Of a stretch of DNA of 64,000 nucleotides, positions 25,997 through 36,572 are shown piece by piece; the stretch's first letter is position 1, and every line of letters starts with the position of its first letter. The DNA comes from Hymenopellis radicata (Eukaryota > Basidiomycota > Agaricomycetes > Agaricales > Physalacriaceae): positions 45,391 to 109,390 of the forward strand of contig JADNRX010000175.1 in NCBI GenBank assembly GCA_015501595.1. The letters are read 5' to 3'. The notes beneath the pieces were generated by a model, which worked only from the letters and a program-made list of their open reading frames with translations, ran no database searches and had not been told where the DNA came from. A program made the translations under genes and the position numbers.

Positions 25997-28900
25997 ATGG
26001 ACTACGACAACTACGACGCTGTGCTGCATTATGTCTGGGGAAAGGTATACTCGCAGGGTTATTCGCTTCATGAGAAAGCTAACCCTCGCTTCGAATAGAC
26101 GCAGGGCGATGCGTGGTTCAAGCCCTCCGAGGAGAACATTGCTGCAGGTGTCTGTCTGCGCGTTGCTCCCACCCAGTTCCGGGTCTTTCCCTACGAGAAC
26201 CCGTATCTGGCCCCGTTCGAGGCGGCGGTTCGGTCGTTGAACCCTCTCGTCGCCGTCAAGATACGCAGTGCGGCGGTCCATGCTGCACTTGCTACTGTGT
26301 ACGTACATGTCATCTTTACACAGCCGTTTCACTTACCACCGATCTATCAGCACTGACGATGCTACTGCCATCTACATTGACGCTGACACGCGCATTCAAA
26401 TATTGGACACCATGTCTCATCTTGTCCGTGCCGACAAGGAACAGTGCGGTGCTTTTCTCGTACGTTGATCTATTGATCTGTCTTCCGTTTATCTAATCTT
26501 TTCAACAGCGAGACGAGCGCGTCCTTGTAGCGTGGTCGGATGACCTGGACACTATCATTCCCCTCTGCGCCGACTTTGAAGAGAAGCTCATGAAACTCGT
26601 ATGGCGCGTTCGTGCAAAGTCCGCCTCTGCCGCCGCCTCCGTCATCACTTCCACCCATACCACCACCACGTCAACTACTGCCTCCGACGTCAATCTCAAT
26701 GAAAAAGACAAAGAAGCCGCCCTCACTGCTGCCGATGCTGCTGCTGCCGCGGTTCTTGCCGAACGAGAAAAGACTGCACCGAAGACTGGCGACGGGTGGG
26801 GTTTTAGCTGGAAGCTGTCTAGCAAGGCGAAACAGGGCGCTGAGCGCGACCCAGAGAAGCAGCAAGGCGAACAGCGTCCTATTCGGATGTTCGCGCCTGT
26901 GTATGGTGGTCTGGGGGCTGCGCTGTCGTTGTGTGAGGATCTCTCTCCCTTGACGTCTGCTCTTGCACTGACCTGTCTATAGTTTTTATCGGGAGCGGAG
27001 TATCGACGCTATTATCGGAATGGCGTTTGGACAACGACTACAAGCGGTTTGCGCTGCTCGCTACAGCTCCGTTTTTGATTTGTGTGTCGTTGGTATGCCT
27101 GCGTCTTCATCTCTGTGTACGGAACTTTTATTGATGACACCATAGTTCTTCGCTCTGCAAATTATCACCAACGTCTCTTTTGTGTACGTGGCGTTCCTGA
27201 CCTTCCTTCCTTCCCTTCCATCGGTCTCTCTTCTTTTCATTTAATCGTTCCGACGTTCCCATCAGTCCTTCACTCCTACTATTCTCATTCCGATTCTCTG
27301 TTCCCGTTCCGAAATGACTCATCTGCTTTTAAGCTCCATCATTTAATTTTTTTCTGATGCTGATCCTTGTCCAGCCTCGGTCCAGTCGCTCAGTATCACG
27401 AGAACTCGCGCTACTATTCTGCCATCCCCGCTGCACCGATTCCCGAACTGGATGCGCGCCTCCCACACGTCACCGTCGAACTGCCTGTGTACAAGGAAAG
27501 TCTCGAAGAGACGATGTACGTATCCCAATCGCATATCATCAATATACTGCTCATAATGATTGACAGCGCGCCTTCGGTAATATCTCTCAAGAAGGCTATG
27601 CAGACGTACGCACGGCAAGGTGGCACTTCCGCCATCTTCGTACACGACGACGGACTACAGCTACTCCCCGACGCAGAGCGCGAGAAACGAATCAATTTCT
27701 ACGCCGACCACAACCTCGGATGGGTCGCTCGCCCGCCTCATTCAAATCAGGCGGATGGGTTTAAACGCGCTGGTCGCTTCAAGAAGGCCAGCAATATGAA
27801 CTACGGGCTGGCGCTTAGCTTGCGGATGGAGAGGATTTTAAGCGGACTGGAAGAACGTGAGAGGCGTGGGGAGGGTGGAGATGATCCGGATTTGGAAGAG
27901 CGTGCGCTGCAGATGGCGTGCGAGGAGGTCTACGAGGAGAATGGGCAGAAGTGGAGGCCTTGGGCCGCTGGTGGGAAGAGTATACGTGTCGGAGACATCA
28001 TCTTGATCGTTGATTCGGACACCGTTGTTCCTGAGGTATGTTGGCTTATTGTTGTTGGTCTCTTCATTGTTGACCACGACCATGTAGGACTGTTTCCGTG
28101 ACGCTGCCCGCGAGCTCGCCGAATGTCCCGAGGTGGCCATCATCCAACACGAGTCGGACGTAATGCAGGTCGCGCACCATTATTTCGAAAACGGCATCAC
28201 GCACTTTACACGGAGGATAAACAAATGCATATCGATGGCATGCGCGAACGGCGAGGTGGCTCCCTTTGTCGGACACAACGCGTTCTTGCGCTGGAGCGCG
28301 ATCCAGGATGCTGCCTTCATCGACGAGGCGGACGGTGTGAAGAAGATTTGGAGTGAAAGCAATGTCAGCGAGGACTTTGACATGGCACTGCGACTCCAGT
28401 TGAAGGGGTATATCATCCGTTGGGCGACTTATTCCAATGGCGGCTTCAAGGAAGGTGTCAGTCTTACCGTGGACGATGAGCTGAATCGGTGGCAGAAGTA
28501 TTCGTATGGTGAGGTCGTTCTTTATTTTCATGAGTCTTATCTGACGATGATTATAGGTTGTAACGAACTTATATTCAATCCGCTCATCACATGGTGGCGC
28601 CTCGGTCCAATCACCAAGCAGCTACGTACGTTCGCATGGTCGGCCGCCCCGGTTCATTACAAGATATCGATGATGTCGTACATGTTCTCCTACTACGGTA
28701 TCGCTGGCGCAGCGCTTCTCTCCCTCCTCAACTATCTCCTTCTCGGCTGGGCACTCGAGGTTGACGGTTTCTACATGCACTCCTTCGAGATCTGGCTCGC
28801 CTGTACAGTCGTCTTCCCCGGTGCAGGTAATTTGGGATACACGCTCCTCGAGTATCGCTTAGGAAGAAGAAGCATTCTCAGCTCGTTAATCGAGAACGTG

Positions 28901-29360
28901 ACATGGATACCGTTCTTGTGAGTTCCTTTTCCTATTCTTCCTTTCGTAGACTGATGTACGATCAAAGCTTCTTCTTCTTCGGCGGTTTATCGATTCATTT
29001 GTCGGTCGCACTGTTGGCGCATTTGTTTTCGTTATAACATTACGTGGGGCGCGACAGCGAAGGAGGTTGAAACGGTCCAACTTCTTTTTGGAGGTGCCGA
29101 AGATCTGGAAGCGGTATTGGCCAGTGCTGGTACTGTGTATGCTCACCGTCGCTGGGATGGTCGTACTGAGTCTGCCGCTGGTGCCCGATGCCTGGAGGAT
29201 TCCCGGCGCGTACTGGGGTGTTATTTTCCCGCTTGCGTGAGTGCTTGCCTTCGTCGTTCCCTTATCCTTATGCTGACGAGGGCGCTTTAGAATCGTCACC
29301 GCGAGTCATATACTGTTCCCAATCGTCCTGAACCCGTGGCTGATGATATTCTCTTACTAA
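25997..29360 (+). CDS. Membrane GT2-family glycosyltransferase, with apparent C-terminal frameshifts
   Basis: A rightward multi-exon gene from ATG at 25997 to a stop at 29360. Clear introns: 26045-26098, 26299-26350 and 26460-26508; more lie near 26930-26982, 27092-27145, 27190-27372, 28035-28088, 28507-28556, 28918-28967 and 29236-29290. After an N-terminal domain of about 290 residues comes a membrane pair (FALLATAPFLICVSLFFALQ). The GT2 core carries VDSDTVV (metal-binding DxD position), PFVGHNAFLRW, SEDFDMALRLQLKG and RWQKYSYG. Several C-terminal helices follow, ending ILFPIVLNPWLMIFSY. Such enzymes polymerise or extend surface polysaccharide; the product is unknown. Between 29025 and 29080 the expected protein jumps frame twice: one extra T near 29032 and one extra A near 29071. 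This implies assembly error or recent damage. Confidence 0.82.
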
Positions 29361-30103
29361 ACCACGCGCTCGTTTATTTTATCTTGCTGTCGGGCTTCTC
29401 GTGTTGTGTCTATAGACTTGTTTACTTACTAGTGATACCTCTCTATTATCTACCATTTCTACGCTACCTTAAACGCATGTGCAAAAACGAAGACTTACGG
29501 ACGTCTTTTAGCTAATTTATTGCTGTCGTTTACACGATTTCAATGTGATTGTTTGTAGACTTGAAAAGCACGCGAAGAGTGGCGGTGTGCTAATTGCAAA
29601 AGATATGACTATGGTGAGCAAATCATCTAGATGACTGCTTGTTTGGCGACTACAGCGAGTGGCGAACGAATCATGGAACGGGAGTGTCCCGTGTCCTTGA
29701 TGAGCCTCTTCATCTCACGCTAGATCACGCAAATGCAGTTGTCCGTCCGTGCCCCGAATCAGAAACATCCCGACATTGTTCTCCACGTCGGGAACAGGAG
29801 ATGCTGGGAGATGGTGCTAATACACACGAGCGGCGCCGATACTCCTTCAGAAGATTCTACGTGCGCCTGTCGAATGTCATTGCCTACAAAAGGGGCGTTT
29901 ATTGAGCGGAGAGCCCACGACGCAGAGTGTGGCAGACATGCCCGATTATCGCAATCTGTAGATTACCTACTGTTACTTTACGGCTCATGGACATGGATTA
30001 TTCTGAGTGCCTGGCCGTATCGGGCGCGAGCTCGTGGACAAGACCGCGTCAGAACTCAGAAGGCAGGGTGCATAGGAACAAGACTATGCACTGGTACGAA
30101 CAA
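29361..30103. other. Intergenic region (0.7 kb)
   Basis: The 3' flank of the GT2 gene up to the first satellite fragment. No recognisable coding or RNA feature is seen. Confidence 0.4.
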
Positions 30104-30476
30104 AAAATCCGCAGACGTGTCCGAATGAGGTGTTTGAACTGCGACTGTGTTGTGTATTCGAATGAAGGTGTTTCCGCAAGCGTTTCAAGATGGATGAGTC
30201 GATGACGGGTCCAAGTGTCAAAGTGTGATGTGAGTGTGCGCGCCGTACTTGCATCCGTCTCAAGAGTACGTCGAGACAGATCGTGAGTCGAGATGAGTCG
30301 CACGTGTTGAGTCGAGAGGCGACGGGTGAAGACGGGAGGAGGGTGACGTCGAGGGTATGCTTCGCAGTGTGCTCTTATCTCGAATAGACGGTACCGGCCC
30401 CGAGATGGTTAGGATTAGGTGGTGATGGTGAGGGTTAGTAGGATTGGGGAAGAGATACAGTATAGCGTATAATATA
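30104..30476. repeat. 656-bp satellite, truncated first copy
   Basis: Matches the second part of the 656-bp unit, starting at AAAATCCGCAGACG. It ends where the RecQ/DUF6589 element interrupts it, just after CGTATAATATA at 30466-30476. Its left edge is abrupt against unrelated sequence. Confidence 0.9.
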
Positions 30477-30527
30477 GTCTCTTATAAACAGACAGACGAT
30501 ACAATGACGAACGAGTAAGTATTGTAT

Positions 30528-30594
30528 GTAGTCTGTCAGTGATCGCGCCCCCCTTGGGTGGGAACCCACCGATTATGTAAATCGCCCAATTAGG
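30528..30594. repeat. Left terminal inverted repeat of the RecQ/DUF6589 element
   Basis: Runs from GTAGTCTGTCAGTGATCGCG to CAATTAGG. It is reverse-complementary to 36507-36573 except for a short variable patch after GATCGCG and a few single changes. It contains the palindrome GGTGGG-AA-CCCACC. Confidence 0.85.
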
Positions 30595-30677
30595 AACACG
30601 CGTCTTGTAGGCGTACCACCACGATCAACTCAATTTAACCGCTTTTTCATGTTCATCCTCGCGTTTATTCACCCAGA

Positions 30678-32998
30678 ATGCCGACGTACGAGTCCTGGAA
30701 CACTCCTGTAGGCAAGGCTACCGTGTACCGCATCGTAACCAAGAGGATACCCGAGTGGAAGGATGGTTTGCACGAGAGGCAAGAGGAACCGACACTGCTT
30801 ATCTTGGATGGGAAGGAATTGGTGCTCTGTGCAGCAACGGGTGATGGAAAATCGGCGCTCTTCATCGTTCCCATCATGTGCCATCAAGAAGTCAGCAAAC
30901 ACGCGGACGAATATTCCAATTTTCGTGTTCGAAGCCAACCAGTTGGGCTGATCATCACGCCGACTAAAGGACTAGCTAGCAGCATTGTATGCATCCAACT
31001 CTACATTCTCGCTATGGCCTCTGATGACAGCTTACAGGTCAAGGGTCTTGCTGAATATGGCATTTCTGGACTCGCGTACGACCGCGAAACCATCCTACGT
31101 GCTGGAAAGGAACGTCGAAATCTTATCAATGAGATTACTGCCTGCACTCTGTATCAAGTCATCTGCATCGACCCCGAACATTTACATGCCCCAGCCTGGC
31201 GAAAAATCCTTGACGCGCCTCTGTTCCGTTCCAACCTTATCTATGCCTGTCTCGAAGAAGGTCACGTCGCCGTCGAATGGGGACAAACATTCCGAGAAGC
31301 ATACAACAACATCGGCACATTCCTGCGCGGTCGTCTCCCTTCCCAGGTTCCTGTCTTCAGCATCTCAGCGACTCTTGAGCCCGGCGCTCCAACGACTGCT
31401 TTATGCAAGATTCTTGGATTTCGAGCAAATAACTTTACTCTCTTTCGGTTCAGCAACGAACGTCAAGATCTTCAGTTCATTATCGAGCCACTAGAGCATG
31501 GCATCACGAGTCGTTCATACCCGCAGCTTCTTCCTTATCTCAACACCGGACGCAAAGTTATCATATACGCGCCTTCACTCGAAATCGTGACCCGCATCTA
31601 TCTTTACCTCTTTCGACTTGAGCCACCTGGTGTCGACCACGGAAAGCGAGTGCGCCAATACTCTGCCCTCTGCGAAGCCGACTTCAATAAGGAAACCTTA
31701 TCGCTTGCAGAAACTGATCCACGGCTTCAAGTAATTATTTCGACGGTAGCACTCGCAAACGGTGTGCATATTCGTATGCTAGATGATAGTCTTTCCGTCG
31801 GTTTCCCTGCCACCCTTTCGCAGACGGAACAGCAGGCTGGCCGAGCGTCGCGTCCTCCCGAGGCCACTGGTAAAGCCGTTATCTTTGTTCAGAAGAGCGA
31901 CATCAAGAATGCGAAGAAGTTTCTCGCAGGTACGTTATTCATTTAGGAATCAATACAGATACTAATACTCGGACAGATCTCGGAAACACCGCGGCTACTA
32001 CAGCCTTAGCCTCGACCTCAAACCCGCGCAAGAAAGGCAAGAAGCAGAAGAAGACTTTACTCGTCGATCCGGCTAAGGCGGAGATTCTAACGGAAACGAT
32101 CTGCTTGAATGCAGCAAGAAATCGACGTTGGCAAAACTCTCCCATCTCAGAGACAATGAAGGACTGTATTGAAGCGAAGCGACCTTTCCCTTGCTCACTC
32201 TGCTGCGCCCGCGAAGACATTGCAATTACATTCCCATCAGTACCTGAACCTCTCTATCCGCCATTTGTCCTGCCGATCCCAAAGTCGAAACGGCCATCTC
32301 TGCCACGCGCTCTGACACTGAAGAAGAAGGAGCGCCCACTTGTACAAGAGAGGCTTGCTGCATTCGGAACAAAAGTCTTCGAAGACGAGCTATACGAACC
32401 TGGGAACGAATATCGGCCAGAATCATCCTTCTTTCCACCTTCCTTGCGTACTCGGCTGACAGACGACATCCTTCGAATACATACAGCTGATCTTCTTGAT
32501 GCCATCCTCATTGCTGCTGATTGGTCGTTTCGCATCGCCTGGAAATCAAGACTTTTTGCAGAGATTGTCGACATTCAATATACTATTGGTACTGCTCGTC
32601 CCAAGAATACGAAGACGCAGTCGACACGACGAGCAACTGGACAAGCCCAAGGACACGGCAAAGGCAAAGGGAAGGCTCGGGAAACAAGACGACGGCCTTG
32701 GGAAGAATCATCCGATGAAGATCAAGAGGACTTTGAAGAAGAGGAACATACCGAAGACGAGGAAGAAGAGAACAATGCTCAGGATGATGTCGAAGATGAG
32801 GAAGAAGGACCTGAGAAAGAGCCGTCACCTCCAGCTGTCATCGACGACACACCTCCAGCTTCCCGTCCGTCCAAACGTGTTCTCGAGGATGTCAGCAATC
32901 GGCCACGACGATCTGTTCGACCTCGACAGCAGGATACATCCGGAGTGAAGACATTAATGGCTGCGATGGGTCCTCAACGAACAAGACGTAGATGGTAG
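30678..32998 (+). CDS. RecQ-like superfamily 2 helicase, transposon-borne
   Basis: Exons 30678-31929 and 31977-32998 join over a 47-nt intron (GTACGT..GGACAG, phase 1), giving about 757 residues. Helicase motifs in order: Walker A CAATGDGKSALF (about residue 57), a motif II position LEEGHVAVEWGQTFREAY (RecQ members read DEAH..QWG..FR..Y), motif III FSISATLEPG, and a C-terminal RecA lobe with VIISTVALANGVHI and motif VI QTEQQAGRASRPP. Motif II is altered from DEAH to EEGH, which may weaken metal binding. After residue 430 come a CSLCC cysteine patch, then a long acidic run and a basic tail. The gene lies tail to tail with the DUF6589 gene, stops 23 bases apart. A role in unwinding element ends or repair of transposition intermediates is inferred only. 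Confidence 0.85.
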
Positions 32999-33021
32999 GC
33001 AAAGATTAGTCAAATTCTTCT

Positions 33022-36000
33022 CTACTCATCATTTTCGATAGACCAACTCCTTACATCAACATCAACATCACCATCACCGACGCCATCATCGTCGTCGTCG
33101 CCATCAGCCTCATCATCTGCTTCTTCCCATCCAGAGCTCCCGTTACCTGCTTCCAGATCTAAATGGAATACCCAGCCTGATTCCACACCGTCGCGACTAT
33201 TATTCTCTTCCTGCATTCCATCCATATCGAATTCATCATCATCCACCACGGAGGACTCGGCGTCAGAGCCGGAGGCGTCGGAGGAGTCCTTCTCGACTGG
33301 CATCTCATTCTCAGAGGAAGCGCCGGCGCGTATGTTTCGTATGGCACCTAGGAGCTTAGCAGTATCAGTTGAATTAAAGAGAAACTCTGTCATTTTGCTC
33401 CCATCCAACGTCTGATAACCGTCGTCAATAAGCTCAACGGCTGCGTGTCCCATGGATCGTGTGGATCGGAAGTAGCGAAGGTTGTCCTCGCGGTATATCG
33501 TCATGAGCATGCGGAGTTCATCACGAAGATGTGTCGACGTGTGAGTCTTTCCACGACCACTAAGCTCGAACGCGGCCTCCAGCTCTTCCTTCAGACGAAG
33601 AAAGAAGTTGACGTTGGGTGAAATCGTGTCGCGAAAGAATGGATCGCTAAAGGCGCCTCCGTGCTTTGCAACCATATCCTCCAACCACTTATTGTAGTGC
33701 TCCTGTAATAAATCGTCCTCGATCCATTTCCCCAGTTCGCCCGTAATATTGACTAGCCAGTTATTCCAAATCGCGTCCTTCAGGTTCTTCGACGCCTCAT
33801 AGCGAAAGAGGCAGTACAGCTCGAGAAGTATTGTCGTATAGTTCTGTCGTGATGCGCCGGCAAACATGAATATCCAGACCTTGGATGTGTAAGTTTTTAG
33901 AAGGAGACAGTGGCACGAACGCTTACCTTGAGAACCTCCATAACACGGCCAATATCACCATCTGACACAGCGTACGAGAGCTCTAACCACCAAAGGAAAT
34001 CGCGGCAAAACAGGATAGAATTTGCCAGAACACGATCGCCTGTAAAACCCTTCGCCTCAACGTGCACCTTTACGCCTGGCTCATTAACTTCGTTCGTCTT
34101 GTCTGGTTCCTTCTCCGCAGGTTCATCTCTAGCAGCAGCAGAAGATGAACCATTATTGGAAGGAGAGTCGTCGACAATGGGCACGACCGGCGTTGTAGAA
34201 GGGTTCCAAGCGGGGCCGACAGGAAACTTATATGTGGAGGAGGCGCGTTCGGCACGGGTAGACGATAATGCCGTGTGGAAAGCTCGAGTTGACATGTAGC
34301 GGTGTACAAGAATATCGGCGTGTACCATCAGACCATCAAGACTTGGCGTGGCATCTTGAGAAGCGAGACGCTCGAAGTACGGTAGTAATCCCGTATGATC
34401 TGTTAAAAAAAGATCCCAACAGTCAAGAACCTGAGCTTCGCAGATGGTACGCATGGTCCTAACAGTAGGATAAAAGTCACAGCTGTTGAGCTTGCTCGGG
34501 ATGTACATATTCGTCGCTGAGGCGGAGCGTGATAAGGCAGATGGATCCTTCGTCGTTCTTGGGCCGTAGTGGTTTTCTGCGATAACGTTGAGCATGTTAG
34601 ACTCGTTGTGCCAGATTCCTGGAGTCCAGATCCTCGACTCGAACGAGTGGTAAATGTCCAGGCTCACCGCCTGAGGAAGAAGATGCCGCTTGACGCGACC
34701 ACCAGACAGAACAGAACCGCCATCTCCTCCATCCCAAAGAAGTACCCGCGCCTTTGCGACAGCCTCTGGTGTATGTCCTGCTGAGGCGTCGAAGTCCTTC
34801 TCTGCCTCCTTCATGCCGTGAACCTCCATCTCCGCATGACTGTTCGCCTTCAATGGCACCACGAACGATTTACGTCCTGAACGCATCCGATGCTTGGCAA
34901 TAGGCTCTGTACGAAAGCGCTCGGAGATACGTGGACGTAAAGGATCTAGAGAAGGCACGTATTCGCAAAGCATGCGAACAACGTGGAGACATTGGACCTG
35001 GTGAAGGTGCGCAAAGTCGACGTCGTCGAGGAGAGCCTGTGTGGTGAGGGAAGCTCGTTCGTTGTTGACAACGCGCTGTTGATAGTCATCCAGATCGAAG
35101 GACCCTGGTTCGCAATCATCGAGGCGAATGGCTGTAGCAGCTGTACCAGTGATCAGCTTGTTCTGCTTGCCGAGGCCCGGTTCATGAACAAGCTGATACT
35201 GCTGGATGTTGTCGAGGACTTTCCGACAGAACGGCTCCTTCTTCTCAAGTGCCTCGCCCGTCGACTTCTGTAAATCAGCCAACCGCTCCGTGCCCATTGC
35301 CGTTAGCGCTTTTCGGACCGTGGAATCGTGGACCGCCTGTCCAAGTCGCGACATGGCACGCTTGATGTCCGTGTGTGCTTTACATGCGAAAAGCCAAGTC
35401 CCAATGGGAAGAGCAAGATATCCATTTGCAGATTTATTTCGACCTATAGCGAACGAACTAATAGCAGCAGCTTGTATCTAAAGGTCGGGTTAGAATAATA
35501 CAACACTTAATAAATAAAAACTTACAAAAGGGTGAGGTCGCTTGTCGCGAATAATAATCTCGCCGTTCTTTCGCGTTGCGGCCATACACTCCGTCATGTA
35601 CCACGTCGTCCTTGCCCGGGCCTTCAGAACGTCGGCAGTACGCTGCATACTGAAGGCGAAGACATCTTCTTGGTTGACGGTGCGGCGTTTACCCTTCTGA
35701 CGTTCGTTGACAGATGCCTGTAAATTGACACGGAAGTCTGGATGGTCTGGGTCGTCCTTGCCCAGACTTCCCACCTCCATCGCGCATCTCTTTCCCACCA
35801 GTGTCGTCGCCCATATCGAGAGGGCAATGCGCGCATGGTGGATGTCGGAAACTTCCTGCTCGGCGTCGAAGGCGTGGTTGAGCTCGTCGGCGTGCACAGA
35901 ATTGTAGTGAGGAACACTGAATCGGTTGCGATAGACCGATTGAATGAAGTCGGCTGGTCGGAAGCGGTTACGGCCACCGAGCCATGCGGACAGCATGTTG

Positions 36001-36458
36001 ATATGCTGTGAGGAACGTGGATCAACATCGTCGCGTGGAATATCTTCCGAAAATGCGTCTGCGAAGTCACCGAAAGAGGAGAAGTGGTGGGAGATAGAGG
36101 TGAGAACAGCGTCGACGTGCTCCCATTTAGATAGACGCTTGGCCGCGGGAACGAGCTCGGGGGAATCTTCAACCTCCAGGTGAAGTTGTCGCAACGAGGT
36201 GCTAAGAGACGACGTTGAGGGAGAGTATGGAGACCCGAGCGGTTCGGGAAAATCACTGAGGGGTAAAGGATCGTCGAATTGAAGGGGAGAAAGCGTGCTG
36301 GAAGCAGGAGAAGCACGATATTGAGCAGCATCAGCGGGCACAGAAGGAAGTTGAGGAATGGCAGGGGGTGGAATTGTGTATTTTTTTCGCTTTTTACTGC
36401 CATTAGGGTTACTCGGGTCATATTGAACGAAGTTTGACGCGTCGTTCGGCGCTGACAT
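33022..36458 (-). CDS. DUF6589 protein, candidate transposase
   Basis: Three exons, 36458-35526, 35477-33927 and 33879-33022, with 48- and 47-nt introns, both phase 0, give about 1113 residues. Landmarks shared with Agaricomycete DUF6589 proteins: ISSFAIGRNKSANGYLALPI and HTDIKRAMSRLG, AFDLDDYQQ-like and LTTQALLDDVDF segments, LLWDGGDGG, IWHNESNMLNVIAENHYGP, DPSALSRSASATNMYIPSK, AQVLDCWDLF, and WIFMFAGASRQNYT followed by LLQEHYNKWLEDMVAKHGG. The tail is strongly acidic (DDDDDG repeats). The upstream GTG at 36503 is not used; ATG at 36458 is the first good start. The family has no assigned function. Its place inside an inverted-repeat element with intact ends, beside a helicase, makes it the only transposase candidate. 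Which acidic residues would be catalytic is not known. Confidence 0.85.
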
Positions 36459-36506
36459 AGGCCAGACGCGCTCGCGTTGTCGTGGTAGGAGGGAAAATTG
36501 CACCTG

Positions 36507-36572
36507 CCTAATTGAGCGATTTACATAATCGGTGGGTTCCCACCCAAGACCCCCGCGATCACTAAAGGACTA
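36507..36572. repeat. Right terminal inverted repeat of the RecQ/DUF6589 element
   Basis: Reverse complement of the left end: starts CCTAATTGAGCGATTTACAT and ends GCGATCACTAAAGGACTA, directly against the satellite sequence CGTATAATATATAATAAATG. The DUF6589 start codon lies only 49 bases inside it, so the repeat may also carry that gene's promoter. Confidence 0.85.

Larger units (their letters stand above)
30477..36572. mobile_element. TIR transposon carrying RecQ-like helicase and DUF6589 genes
   Basis: About 6.1 kb interrupting the 656-bp satellite. The direct repeat CGTATAATATA occurs at both edges (30466-30476 and 36573-36583). Intact satellite copies show that stretch once at the same point. 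Inverted ends of about 67 bp lie at 30528-30594 and 36507-36573; they share AGTGATCGCG, TTGGGTGGGAACCCACCG and ATTATGTAAATCGC. The element holds two intact genes, tail to tail, filling nearly all its length. The left inverted end lies 51 bp inside the junction; the right one is flush. The helicase plus DUF6589 pairing does not match any transposon superfamily I can name (hAT, MULE, CMC/KDZ, Helitron, Crypton). Confidence 0.85.

Noticed and set aside
30395..30450. TTAGGATTAGG / GGGTTAG run as telomere repeat
   Set aside because: Only a few imperfect units inside a 656-bp satellite; not a telomeric array.
30477..36572. Helitron interpretation of the helicase-bearing element
   Set aside because: Helitrons encode a Rep-helicase fusion and lack inverted ends and target duplications. 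This element has both of the latter and no Rep domain.
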